Positions 33,414 to 41,255 of a stretch of DNA of 64,000 nt are shown here, piece by piece. A program made the translations under genes and the position numbers. The DNA is from SZUA-318 sp964412015. Its GTDB lineage: Bacteria; Gemmatimonadota; Gemmatimonadetes; Longimicrobiales; Gaopeijiaceae. The stretch is from the NCBI GenBank assembly GCA_964412015.1, contig CAYPMO010000012.1:1-64000 (forward strand). The letters are read 5' to 3'. Each line of letters starts with the position of its first letter. Within the stretch, counting starts at the first letter, position 1. The notes beneath the pieces are model-generated. The model saw nothing but the letters and a program-made list of their open reading frames with translations. It did no database searches and had not been told where the DNA came from.

Positions 33414-33448
33414 GAGAGCCTCCCGCCGGTGTGTGGCGGGGGGCTCTC
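33414..33448 (+). terminator. Terminator hairpin after rpmB
   Basis: GAGAGCCTCCCGCC (33414-33427) pairs with GGCGGGGGGCTCTC (33435-33448) over 14 positions with one T-G wobble around a seven-base loop (GGTGTGT). It starts 28 bases after the rpmB stop and marks the end of the 33-kb run of co-oriented genes. The sequence after it (CTGCTTGG) has no long T-run. Confidence 0.65.
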
Positions 33449-34018
33449 CTGCTTGGTGCGTTGAAGCCGGCCCTGGGGTCACCCCTTCGAACAACGCTCG
33501 CCCTGAGGGCACCAGGGTTGCAGGCGTGAGTGCAGGGCTCGCTTGGCTGCGCCGGGTCGGCCCGAGAGCAGCACGGAGGGTCCCCGCGTGATCGACGCAG
33601 GCGGTCGGGGGCGGTCGCGGGCGGGGCGTCGGGGGGCGGGCCGCCCCGACCTCGGGGACGCTCAGCGCTTCGGCCGCGAGATCGCGGGGGCGCGGCGGAT
33701 CGGCACTTCGCTAAACGTCTCGCGATCTCTGACGCCCGCCAATGTGTCCAGGCTCCACGCGGGACCCGCTCACCATCCTACAGTCCCCTGTCAGCATGGC
33801 ATTCCCGCGCCTCGGCGGGTGTCCCGAAGGGCCGCGCCCCCCAAAGGGCGCGAGCAGATACCCAGCGTGATATGTGATGTCGCGTGCTTGCTCGCGGCCT
33901 ACAGGCGGTTCATATCGTTCGCGCTCATCGCGACCCGCTCCGGCAACGCGGTGCGTCGTCTCTCTCGGCTCCAGCACACTCTGCGTGACCTCGCACCGAT
34001 GACCGGAGGGGCACAACG
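33449..34018. other. 570-bp stretch with no supportable gene
   Basis: No open frame here has a credible start, codon pattern or recognisable motif. A 167-codon + frame (33543-34046) and a 103-codon minus frame (33711-34022) have low-complexity Arg/Gly-rich translations. The stretch lies between the ribosomal terminator and the toxin-antitoxin pair and is less GC-rich from about 33700. It may be decayed sequence from an earlier insertion, but nothing identifiable remains. Confidence 0.4.
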
Positions 34019-34336
34019 TCACCGAACTAGCAGAATGTCACCGTGACCTACCGTGGAACAGGCCACGAGGAGGTTCGGCACCAGAGGCAGGAGATCCTCA
34101 AGGCGATTCGTGCGGGCGACCAGCACCACCACGCCAATCTCGAATCCTCGCAGGTTCTTCTGATACTGCAGATTCTGATCGACAGTGACGAAGACGTCGT
34201 ACTCGGGCTCCGCAGTCCGAAGGAGCTCACCGTTCTTCAGCCCCGACCAACCCCGGTCGTGGACCGTATCGACCTCGACGCCCGTCAGGTGCTTCGCAAG
34301 GCGCCGGGGGATGGACTCGTCAAGTAGGAGACGCAC
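34019..34336 (-). CDS. DUF5615 PIN-like toxin-type protein
   Basis: The 105-residue product has the DUF5615 PIN-fold pattern: MRLLLDESIPRRLAKHLTG at the N-terminus (the Asp of LLLDE is the usual first acidic residue), VDTVHDRGWSGLKNGELL in the middle, and DVFVTVDQNL (second acidic cluster) before a beta strand VVVLVARTNRLEDLLPLVP. PIN-like proteins of this family are presumed RNases and toxins, although activity is rarely tested. The start is GTG at 34336, inside the last codons of the DUF433 gene, so translation is coupled. Confidence 0.85.
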   Translation of the reverse strand: MRLLLDESIPRRLAKHLTGVEVDTVHDRGWSGLKNGELLRTAEPEYDVFVTVDQNLQYQKNLRGFEIGVVVLVARTNRLEDLLPLVPNLLVACSTVGHGDILLVR

Positions 34337-34547
34337 CGGAGGTCAAGGCCTCGCTGGCGAGGTCCAGAGCTGCCTCCGCCTGTTCCCGTCGGACAGATGG
34401 GAAGTCCTCAAGAAACGTGTCGAGCGTGTCCCCACTGCGTAGGTACTCAAGCAAACCTTGCACGGGTACGCGGGTCCCTGAGAAGACCGCCGTACCGCCA
34501 AGGATCTCGGGGTCCGAGCTGATGATGTCTTGGCGTCGCATGATCAT
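34320..34547 (-). CDS. DUF433 antitoxin-type protein
   Basis: The 75-residue product matches DUF433: IISSDPEILGGTAVFSGTRVPVQGLLEYLRSGDTLDTFLEDFPSVRREQAEAAL, with the typical GGxPVFxGTRVPV-like core followed by a helix-turn-helix-like region. DUF433 proteins accompany DUF5615 proteins and are taken as antitoxins. GAGGAGG lies seven bases before the ATG at 34547. The gene precedes and overlaps the DUF5615 gene by 17 bases. Confidence 0.88.
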   Translation of the reverse strand: MIMRRQDIISSDPEILGGTAVFSGTRVPVQGLLEYLRSGDTLDTFLEDFPSVRREQAEAALDLASEALTSGASPT

Positions 34548-34702
34548 GGCCGTGCCTCCTCACCGAATCTACACTTCCACCCTTCTCTCCGCTCCACCCC
34601 CACTGCGACCGCCCCTCTGGGTCCCGTCCATCAGACAACTGTCGACGGTGCCTCGCCAGTATCACTGAAGCGATTTCACATTGTATGTCGCACGCACCTC
34701 CC

Positions 34703-34836
34703 GAGCCGGCCCGCGCGGCCCGTCCGGGAACGAGGAGGGCTGCCGATATCCCCCGAGCGACGATTCGACGAGCCGGCCCGCGCGGCCCGTCCGGGAACGA
34801 GGAGGGCTGCCGATATCCCCTGAGCGACGATTCGAC
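34703..34836. repeat. Two tandem copies of a 67-bp repeat
   Basis: Copies at 34703-34769 and 34770-34836 differ at one visible base (C or T in the run of C before GAGCGACG). A third copy begins at 34837 but breaks off after GAGCCGGC. Each contains GGGCTGCCGATATCCCC. The repeat lies between the toxin-antitoxin pair and the polysaccharide cluster. It may belong to a dispersed intergenic repeat family, or mark a recombination point. Confidence 0.85.
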
Positions 34837-34890
34837 GAGCCGGCACTTGGCTTCCATGTTCACCATGCCTCAGGCGAAGTCGCTCCGAGC

Positions 34891-34910
34891 GAGGGGGATA
34901 TCGGCAGCCC
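34891..34910. repeat. Inverted partial copy of the 67-bp repeat core
   Basis: GAGGGGGATATCGGCAGCCC is the reverse complement of the repeat core at 34738-34757 with 18 of 20 positions matching. With the tandem copies it brackets about 55 bases of unrelated sequence. This orientation suggests a palindromic element that has been partly duplicated. Confidence 0.7.
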
Positions 34911-34916
34911 GACATC

Positions 34917-34945
34917 TTACCGAGACGCCCCCCGCGCGCCACATT
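34917..34945 (+). promoter_or_regulatory. Putative leaderless promoter of the polysaccharide cluster
   Basis: TTACCG (34917-34922), a 17-base spacer and CACATT (34940-34945) end six bases before the GTG at 34952. There is no Shine-Dalgarno, so the mRNA would start at or next to the start codon. The hexamers are only moderate matches to consensus. Confidence 0.4.
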
Positions 34946-34951
34946 GCCCCC

Positions 34952-36196
34952 GTGACCTCCGCGCCCCGCACCCCCACCGCCCTCGCGGCGGAGATGTACC
35001 TGCTGGTCTTCCCGGCGGGCCACCTCCTCGTCCGTCCGGTCGGGGGACCGATCGCCACCGCGGCCGACGTGGCGCTCCTGGCGCTGCTGCTGGCGTGGGG
35101 GTGGGACCTCGCCACGCGGCGGGGGCTCACCGTCCTGCCTCCGGCGCGGGTGCTGGGAGGGCTCGCGCTCCTCGTCGCGCTGGGACTCTGGGTGGCGGCG
35201 TCCGCACTGTGGGGACCGCACGCCCTGTACGCCGCGGGGAAAGGTGCCGGGCTGCTCGGCCTCGGCCTCGGCGCGATCGCGATGGCCACCAGCGGCCTGA
35301 CGTGGCGTCGGGCCGCCGACGCCTGGCTCGGCGGTGCGGGCGTGGCGCTCGCGCTCACCCTCGTGGTGGGTGTCGCCGGGCCCGACATCCTGCGGGAGCG
35401 GATGTTCCTGGGCGGCACGGGGATCGTGGGGCTTCCGTTCCCACGCATCTCCGGTCCGTTCCTGCACCCGAACATGATGGGGGACTATCTGGTGGTGTCG
35501 GGCCTCCTCTTGTGGGGGCGTTGGCCGGCATGGGTCCGGCGGGCGCGCGCGCCCTCGCTGGTGTTCGCCGCCGCGCTGGGCGGAGGGCTCGTCCTCACCG
35601 CTTCGACCGCTTGGGTGGGTGTGGGCGTCGCGGCGATGTGGCTCGGAGGGCGCGCGGTCCGAGCGGGACGCCGGGCTCTGGGCGCGGCGCTCCTGGTCGG
35701 AGGCCTGGCCGTGGCGGGCGGGATGACCGTCCTTCTGGTTCTCCCGTTGGACCTGCACGTCTTCGGTCTGGACCTGACGACCGGGGCCATCCGTCCGGAC
35801 ATCTGGCGGTCGAGCCTGGCCGCATTCGTCGCCAGCCCGCTCGTGGGCGTGGGGGCGGCCCCCTTCCTGGCCGAGGCCGCCGATCGCCTCCACGGGGGCG
35901 TTGTGGGCCTCTGGGACGCCCATAACGCCTATCTGTCGGTGGTGGGACAGTTCGGCCTGGTCGGCGGGGCGCTGGCGGCCGGCGGCGTCGGGCTCGTGGC
36001 GTCCGGAGCGCTCCGGCTCCGGGCGGGGGCGCCGGGGCGTTCCCGCGCGCAGCTCGCCGTGGGGCTCGCGCTCCTCGCCGTCGCGGTGGACGGGGTCTTC
36101 CTGGCCGCGGAGGACCTCCGTCATGTGTGGGGATTGATGGGGGTGGCGGGCGTGGTCGCGTCCGATCCGGGCCCGGGGAAGGAGGACCGGGCATGA
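34952..36196 (+). CDS. O-antigen ligase/polymerase family membrane protein
   Basis: This protein probably joins or polymerises repeat units of a surface polysaccharide on the outer face of the inner membrane. The 414-residue product is polytopic (about ten or more hydrophobic segments) and carries the Wzy_C-type signatures: GPFLHPNMMGDYLV (about 170-183) and WDAHNAYLSVVGQFGLVGG (about 320-338), matching the H/N-xYL-G-xxG pattern of O-antigen ligases and polymerases. The start is uncertain: GTG 34952 fits the leaderless promoter, and ATG 34994 is an alternative. It overlaps the next gene by four bases (ATGA). Confidence 0.85.
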   Translation: MTSAPRTPTALAAEMYLLVFPAGHLLVRPVGGPIATAADVALLALLLAWGWDLATRRGLTVLPPARVLGGLALLVALGLWVAASALWGPHALYAAGKGAGLLGLGLGAIAMATSGLTWRRAADAWLGGAGVALALTLVVGVAGPDILRERMFLGGTGIVGLPFPRISGPFLHPNMMGDYLVVSGLLLWGRWPAWVRRARAPSLVFAAALGGGLVLTASTAWVGVGVAAMWLGGRAVRAGRRALGAALLVGGLAVAGGMTVLLVLPLDLHVFGLDLTTGAIRPDIWRSSLAAFVASPLVGVGAAPFLAEAADRLHGGVVGLWDAHNAYLSVVGQFGLVGGALAAGGVGLVASGALRLRAGAPGRSRAQLAVGLALLAVAVDGVFLAAEDLRHVWGLMGVAGVVASDPGPGKEDRA

Positions 36197-37359
36197 GGAT
36201 CCGCGTGGGGCTCGACGGCGGTGCGCTCTCCAGGTCCGAAAGCGGGATCGGCCGCTATACGCTCGAGCTGATCCGGAGCCTGGCCGCCCTGGACGAGGAC
36301 CTGGATCTGCGGGTGTTGGCCAACCGGTTCCGGGGGAGGGGAACGCTCCCGCCCCTCGGCGCGGGAGTCCGCGCGGTCAACCCGCGGATCCCCGATCGCC
36401 TCCTGAAGGTGGGATGGAGGCTCGCCGGCTATCCCCCGGTGGAGGCACTCCTGGGCGACGTGGACGTGTTCCACGTCTCCGACTGGGTCCACCCACCCCT
36501 CCGGCGCGCCCGGATGGTCGCGACGGTCCACGACCTGGGACCCGTGGAGCATCCCGAGTGGTACGCGCCGGACGTGGTCCGCCACTTCGAGGCCGTCCAC
36601 CGGTCGGTCGCGCGACGGGCGGACGGGGTGATCGCGGTGTCGGCCGCGACGCGCGACGCGTTCGTCGCCCGGATGGGGGCGGACCCCGGGCGGGTGCACG
36701 TCGTGCACAGCGGGATCCCGTCCGATTTCTCGCCGGTGCCGTCCGGGGTAGCCGGCGAGGTCTCGTCCCGATACGGCCTGCGCCGTCCGTTCATCCTGTA
36801 CGTGGGGACGCGCGAGAGGCGCAAGAACCTCCTGGGCCTGGTCCAGGCCTTCGCGCGGGTCGCGGAGCGCCACGCCGACGTGGATCTCGCGCTCGTGGGC
36901 GCGAGGCCCGACGTGGAGGCCCGCGCGGTGCAAGGGGCCGGCGGCTGGACCGGCCGAGAGCTGGAGGAGACCGTGGCCTCGCTCGGTCTGACCGGACGTG
37001 TCCGCATCCTCGGCCTGATGCCGCGCGACGATCTCCCCGCCCTCTATTCGGCCGCGTCCGTGTTCGCGTTCCCCACGCTCTACGAGGGCTTCGGCTTTCC
37101 TGCGCTGGAGGCCATGGCGTGCGGCACGCCGGTGGTGGCCTCGAACCGGAGCGCGGTGCCGGAGGTGCTGGGCGACGCCGCGATCCTGGCCGACCCCGGC
37201 GACGCGGACGCCTTCGGAGAAGCGATGCTGGGGGTGCTCGACGACCCGGCGCTCGCCTCCGACCTGAGCGCCCGCGGGCGCGAGCGGGCGCGCTCCTTCA
37301 CCTGGGATCGGACGGCCGCCGGGACGCTCCGCGTCTATCGGAGGGTGGCGGGGACGTAG
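36193..37359 (+). CDS. Glycosyltransferase, GT4 family
   Basis: A retaining GT-B glycosyltransferase expected to transfer a nucleotide-activated sugar during polysaccharide assembly. The 388-residue product has an N-terminal acceptor domain with GGALSRSESGIGRYTLELI, HDLGPVEHPEWY and VSAATRDAFVARMG, and a donor domain with RPFILYVGTRERRKNL and the E(x7)E region FPTLYEGFGFPALEAMACGTPVVAS. GGAGGACCGGGC precedes the ATG at 36193, which overlaps the upstream stop. Confidence 0.92.
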   Translation: MRIRVGLDGGALSRSESGIGRYTLELIRSLAALDEDLDLRVLANRFRGRGTLPPLGAGVRAVNPRIPDRLLKVGWRLAGYPPVEALLGDVDVFHVSDWVHPPLRRARMVATVHDLGPVEHPEWYAPDVVRHFEAVHRSVARRADGVIAVSAATRDAFVARMGADPGRVHVVHSGIPSDFSPVPSGVAGEVSSRYGLRRPFILYVGTRERRKNLLGLVQAFARVAERHADVDLALVGARPDVEARAVQGAGGWTGRELEETVASLGLTGRVRILGLMPRDDLPALYSAASVFAFPTLYEGFGFPALEAMACGTPVVASNRSAVPEVLGDAAILADPGDADAFGEAMLGVLDDPALASDLSARGRERARSFTWDRTAAGTLRVYRRVAGT

Positions 37360-37450
37360 CCCTCGAGGCGATCCAGGCGTCCCGACCGAGACGCCGGTGG
37401 TCGTGGAGCGTTATCATGGGGCGGTTCGGGGAGCTAGCCGTGGACTCGAG

Positions 37451-38635
37451 ATGCCGCTGAGGACCGCCGTGCCGGGACACCCTCGGAGGATCGCCATCCT
37501 GGGCGCGTATGGAACGGGGAACCTGGGTGACGAGCTCGTCCTGGCCTCGCTGATCCGACTGCTGGAGGGCGCCTATCCCGGGGTGGAGGTACGCGCGTTC
37601 GCCGAGGATCCGGCTCCGACGGCCGCCTTCCACGGGATCACCACCGTTCCCGTCGAGCCGTACCGCCCGATCCGCAAGGCGATCTCGGCGCTCAGGAGAG
37701 GGGAGACCGGGGCCTTCGCCCGGGGCGTCGCCGCGCGACGGGCGACCGACAAGCTCCTGGAGTGGTCGGACCTCCTGGTGCTGGGGGGAGGGAACCTGCT
37801 GACCGACCGCCCCGTCTACTTCCTCGAGCACTACGTCGGCCAGATCGTCCGGCGAGCGGCCCGGCGTGGGGTGCCGTTGGCGGTCCTGGGTGTGGGGGCG
37901 AGTCCCGTGAACACCGCGTACGGGTGGAAGCTCCTGGCCAGGCTGGCGCGGGAATGGGCGGCGACCCTGGCGGTCAGGGAGGAGGAAGCGGCCGAGATCC
38001 TGGGGCGGGCGGGCGCCGAAACCGTCGAGGTGACGGGCGACCCCGTGCTCCTCAGCCCGCCCGCCGCGGCGCTCGGGGCGGCCGTGAGGGACGGACCCAT
38101 CGGGCTCGGCCTGCGGCCGACGAGCGGAGGGACGGACCCGCCCGCGTTCGCCGCCGAGCTCGCAGGCGGGCTGGCCGCCCGCGGCGCGATCCGTCCCCTC
38201 GTGCTTCATCCCGCCGAGGACGTCCCGGTGCTCCGGAGCGCCCTCGACCGGGGCGAAGTTCCCGTGCCCCGGAGCCCCGAGGAGGTGGCCCTGTGGGTCG
38301 CGGGATGCCGGTCGTTGGTCTCGATGCGGCTCCACACGCTCATCCTCGCCGCGACGCTGGGCATGCCCTCCGTCGGGCTGGCCTACCACGCCAAGGTGGA
38401 GCGGTTCGCCCGTTGGGTGGGGACGTTCCCCGCCGTGGACAGCGTCGGGTTGCCCTCCGGGCCACTGGTGGAGCGGGTGCTCCGGCTGCTCGAGGAGCAG
38501 GAGGGGGGGAGCGTCGCGGATCGCCGCGCCCGGGTGTCGACCCTTCGCGAGCAGGGGCTCCGGGCGTTCCAGCGGGCGCTCTCGCGCCTACCGTTCGCGG
38601 CTCCCGATCCCGTGGCCGTGGCACGGCATGGGTGA
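37451..38635 (+). CDS. Polysaccharide pyruvyl transferase (CsaB-like)
   Basis: CsaB-type enzymes add ketal-linked pyruvate from PEP to sugars of surface polysaccharides. The 394-residue protein has the N-terminal ILGAYGTGNLGDELVLASLIRLL, the LVLGGGNLLTDRP motif, and the C-terminal SMRLHTLILAATLGMPSVGLAYHAKVERF, all hallmarks of the family (PS_pyruv_trans). ATG 37451 is chosen as the start; the frame opens 18 codons earlier without family similarity. The start has only a weak upstream GAG. It overlaps the flippase gene by eight bases. Confidence 0.9.
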   Translation: MPLRTAVPGHPRRIAILGAYGTGNLGDELVLASLIRLLEGAYPGVEVRAFAEDPAPTAAFHGITTVPVEPYRPIRKAISALRRGETGAFARGVAARRATDKLLEWSDLLVLGGGNLLTDRPVYFLEHYVGQIVRRAARRGVPLAVLGVGASPVNTAYGWKLLARLAREWAATLAVREEEAAEILGRAGAETVEVTGDPVLLSPPAAALGAAVRDGPIGLGLRPTSGGTDPPAFAAELAGGLAARGAIRPLVLHPAEDVPVLRSALDRGEVPVPRSPEEVALWVAGCRSLVSMRLHTLILAATLGMPSVGLAYHAKVERFARWVGTFPAVDSVGLPSGPLVERVLRLLEEQEGGSVADRRARVSTLREQGLRAFQRALSRLPFAAPDPVAVARHG

Positions 38636-40061
38636 CCCCCTCGCGGCGCGCCGCCTGGTGCGCGGGGCCGTGACCGAGCTGGCGGGCACGGTTCTCGTCC
38701 GGCTGCTGAGCCTCGTTCGACTCGTCGTGCTCGCCAGGCTCTTCCTGCCCAGCGAGTACGGCGCGTACTCCACGGGACTCCTGATCATCGCTCCGGCGCT
38801 CCTCGTGGTGAACGCGGGGTTCCACGCCTCCGTGGTGAAGGCGCCCGAGTCACGATTGCCGGTCGTGTTCTGGTCCAACCTCGTGCTGAGCTCCGGGGTC
38901 GCCCTGGGCTGCATGCTGATCGTTCTCGCGGCCGGGCCCCCGTTGGCCGTGTGGCTCGACGACTCCCGACTGCCGACGGTCCTTCTGGTCCTGGGATTGG
39001 CGATCTTCGAGACGCCGGCCAGCCTGCCCCTGGCCCTCCTGGACCGGCGGTTCCGGTTCGCCACGGCGCGCGTGCTGGAGGGCGTGGGCATCCTCGCCGG
39101 CCTGGTCGTGACCGTGGCGCTCTACGCCCTGGGAACGGCGCCCGTCTATGCGATGGCCGCAGGGCACGTGTCGTTCGTGTTGAGCAGGGCGGGGGCGTTT
39201 TGGCTCACCACGCGTCCCTGGCCGGCGTTTGCGGTGGCGAGGGACGAGATGAGGGCCCAGGCCGCGTTCAGCCTTCCGTTGGTGGCGACCGGGGCGTTCG
39301 GGTTCGTCGCGGCCCGTGGCGACGACCTGGCGGTTCGCGTCCTGTGGGGCAACGAGGCCCTGGGCCTCTATTCCGTCGCGTTCTACGCCCCCTCCGTGCT
39401 CCAGGAGATCGGGATGGCCCTGGACCGGGTCTCGCTGCCCGTGTTCTCTCGGGTGGAGGGGCGGGAAGCCCTCCGGGACGCGTTCGGCTTCGGGACCCGG
39501 CTGGTGGCTCTGTTGACGGTCCCGGCCGGCTTCGCGGGGGCGGCGTTCGCGGGTCCTCTGGTCGGCCTGGCGTTCGGTCCGAACTGGGCTTCGGCGGCGG
39601 CGCCTCTCGCGATCTTCTCCGTCGCCTTCGGGCTCAAGGCCTGCACCGGTGTGAACTGGGGCGCGGTGGTCATGCTCGCGGACCGCACGCGCGACATCGC
39701 GCGGGTCACGATCGCCACCGCGGTGTCCATGGTCCTCATCGGGTTCCCCGTCATCGCGGCCTTCGGACCCATGGGCGCGGCCTGGTATACGCTCGCGTTC
39801 GTCCTGGTCATCAGCCCCCTCCTGCGCTTCCCCATCCTCCGGTCGGTCCTCGGTGACCTGAGCTTCCTCCGGGGGATCCTCCGGCCGGTCGCGGTCTCCG
39901 GCGCGCTGGCCGCCGTCGCCTGGGGTCTCGGGAGTCAGGCCATGTCTCCCGTGATGGGGACCGTGGGCGCGGTGGTCATGGCGGGGGTGGCCATGGCCGG
40001 CGTGCTCGCGATGGATCCGACCCTGATGCGAGCCCTCCGCCGAACCGCTCCGTCACCGTGA
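38628..40061 (+). CDS. Oligosaccharide flippase, Wzx/RfbX type
   Basis: Wzx-type flippases move lipid-linked oligosaccharides across the inner membrane. The 477-residue product has 12-14 hydrophobic segments and the MATE-like N-terminus with GAVTELAGTVLVRLLSLVRLVVLARLFLPSEYGAYSTGLLI. The central LALLDRRFRFATARVLEGVG and GTAPVYAMAAGHVSFVLSRAGAFWL are typical of polysaccharide biosynthesis proteins with a PST domain. Its 3' end overlaps the convergent glycosyltransferase gene by nine bases. Confidence 0.9.
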   Translation: MGDPLAARRLVRGAVTELAGTVLVRLLSLVRLVVLARLFLPSEYGAYSTGLLIIAPALLVVNAGFHASVVKAPESRLPVVFWSNLVLSSGVALGCMLIVLAAGPPLAVWLDDSRLPTVLLVLGLAIFETPASLPLALLDRRFRFATARVLEGVGILAGLVVTVALYALGTAPVYAMAAGHVSFVLSRAGAFWLTTRPWPAFAVARDEMRAQAAFSLPLVATGAFGFVAARGDDLAVRVLWGNEALGLYSVAFYAPSVLQEIGMALDRVSLPVFSRVEGREALRDAFGFGTRLVALLTVPAGFAGAAFAGPLVGLAFGPNWASAAAPLAIFSVAFGLKACTGVNWGAVVMLADRTRDIARVTIATAVSMVLIGFPVIAAFGPMGAAWYTLAFVLVISPLLRFPILRSVLGDLSFLRGILRPVAVSGALAAVAWGLGSQAMSPVMGTVGAVVMAGVAMAGVLAMDPTLMRALRRTAPSP

Positions 40062-41210
40062 GGCGAGGGCGCGGCGCGCGGCCTCCTCGAACCAGGGCTC
40101 CAGGCGCTGCCACACGCGATCCCAGGTGAGGGACTCGACGGCGACCCTCCCCGCTCGCGCGAGCCGCCGCCAGAGGAGGTCGTCGTTCGCCACGCGCGTC
40201 AGCGCGCGCGCCAGCGCAGCGGCGTCCCGAGGGGGCACGACGAGGCCGGTGTCGCCATCCCGGACGATCTCCGGGATGCCTCCCACGCTCGTGGCGACGA
40301 CGGGCAGCCCCGCGGCCATGGCCTCGAGGAGCACGAGCGGGAAGTTCTCGGCGAGGGAGGGAAGGACCAGGGCGCGCGCGCCCGCCATCAACGTCCTGAT
40401 CTCCGGGGGCTGCTTCGGCCCGAGGAACACGGCGCGGGCCCCCAGGCCGCGCTGGCGCGCCACGCCCTCGAGCTCTTCGCCCGAAGGCCCCGTCCCGACC
40501 AGGAGCAGGCGCGCGTCCGGCCCCATCGAGGCGAGCGCGTCGAGCAGCGTCGTCACGCCCTTTTCCGGGGAGAGACGTCCCACGAAGAGGATCCCGTCGC
40601 GGCCGGCGGGGCCGTCGCCGTCGCTCGGAGGAGCGAGCCACGCGGGGTCGACGCCGTTGTGGACGACCTCGATCGGTCGATCGCCCCGCGCGTACCCCCG
40701 GGACCTCATCATCTCCGCGCCCCACCGAGACGTGGCGACGATCACGTGCGCGCGCTCGATGACGAAGCGCTCCAGCAGAGCGGCCTGGAGACGCCGTGCC
40801 GCCCGCAGGGCCGCGAAGGGGGCCGTCCGGAGCCGGGGCATGCGGGTCAGGTCCGGCGGATCCGGATGGTGGCTCGTGGCGACGAGCCCGACACCGCGGG
40901 GGAGCACGGGGACGACGCCGGCGCCTTCGGGGGCGCTGGCCTGGACGGCGTCCGGCGTCCATTCGCGAACGAGCCCGAACGCGCCGAGCGCCATCCCGGC
41001 CACGTTCGCCACGAGCCTGCGGCGTTCGGGGATTCCGATCCACCGATAGGGCGGGGTCCATCCGGGAGGCGGAGCACCCTCGCCGACGAAGAGCGCGCGG
41101 ACGTCGTGTCCGGCCGCGGCTGCCCGGCAGGCGATCTCGTGCTGGACCCGCTGGCCGCCCCCCGAGCGAGGGTTCCAGGGAGGCAGGTTGTGGACGAAGA
41201 GGAGCCGCAT
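40053..41210 (-). CDS. Glycosyltransferase, GT4 family
   Basis: A 385-residue GT-B enzyme. The N-terminus MRLLFVHNLPPWNPRSGGGQRV is the acceptor side; donor-domain motifs are DGILFVGRLSPEKGVTTLLDAL and the E(x7)E region LPSLAENFPLVLLEAMAAGLPVVATSVGGIPEIV. It is the only gene between the flippase and the methyltransferase and faces the other way. The ATG at 41210 is five bases after a CAACTT -10-like hexamer, suggesting a leaderless mRNA. Confidence 0.92.
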   Translation of the reverse strand: MRLLFVHNLPPWNPRSGGGQRVQHEIACRAAAAGHDVRALFVGEGAPPPGWTPPYRWIGIPERRRLVANVAGMALGAFGLVREWTPDAVQASAPEGAGVVPVLPRGVGLVATSHHPDPPDLTRMPRLRTAPFAALRAARRLQAALLERFVIERAHVIVATSRWGAEMMRSRGYARGDRPIEVVHNGVDPAWLAPPSDGDGPAGRDGILFVGRLSPEKGVTTLLDALASMGPDARLLLVGTGPSGEELEGVARQRGLGARAVFLGPKQPPEIRTLMAGARALVLPSLAENFPLVLLEAMAAGLPVVATSVGGIPEIVRDGDTGLVVPPRDAAALARALTRVANDDLLWRRLARAGRVAVESLTWDRVWQRLEPWFEEAARRALASR

Positions 41211-41215
41211 GCCCC

Positions 41216-41245
41216 AAGTTGGCGCCCCCCCGAGTGGGACCGCTA
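41216..41245 (-). promoter_or_regulatory. Putative leaderless promoter of the minus-strand GT4 gene
   Basis: On the minus strand TAGCGG (41245-41240), an 18-base spacer and CAACTT (41221-41216) end five bases before the ATG at 41210. The same layout, with TTGCGG and CAACTT and the same GGRGC before the ATG, is found at the lipoprotein operon (63854). It overlaps the plus-strand promoter of the next gene. Confidence 0.4.
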
Positions 41246-41249
41246 GCTT
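41219..41249 (+). promoter_or_regulatory. Putative leaderless promoter of the methyltransferase gene
   Basis: TTGGCG (41219-41224) and TAGCTT (41244-41249) are 19 bases apart, and the -10 ends six bases before the GTG at 41256, with no Shine-Dalgarno. The 45-base gap between the divergent genes leaves no room for a longer leader on either side. Confidence 0.4.
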
Positions 41250-41255
41250 TGACCT

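Noticed and set aside
33543..34046. 167-codon open frame between rpmB and the toxin-antitoxin pair
   Set aside because: Low-complexity Arg/Gly/Pro translation, no Shine-Dalgarno, no motif, and it overlaps the 3' end of the DUF5615 gene.
34703..34910. CRISPR array
   Set aside because: Repeats are directly adjacent without spacers, and there are no cas genes in the window.
34676..36124. 482-codon open frame opposite the O-antigen ligase gene
   Set aside because: The opposite strand has clear O-antigen ligase motifs and membrane segments; the minus frame is a charged, repetitive shadow. Its N-terminal part only reflects the 67-bp repeats.
37397..37450. Longer N-terminus for the pyruvyl transferase gene
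   Set aside because: The extra 18 residues have no family similarity; ATG 37451 precedes the conserved nucleotide-binding start closely.
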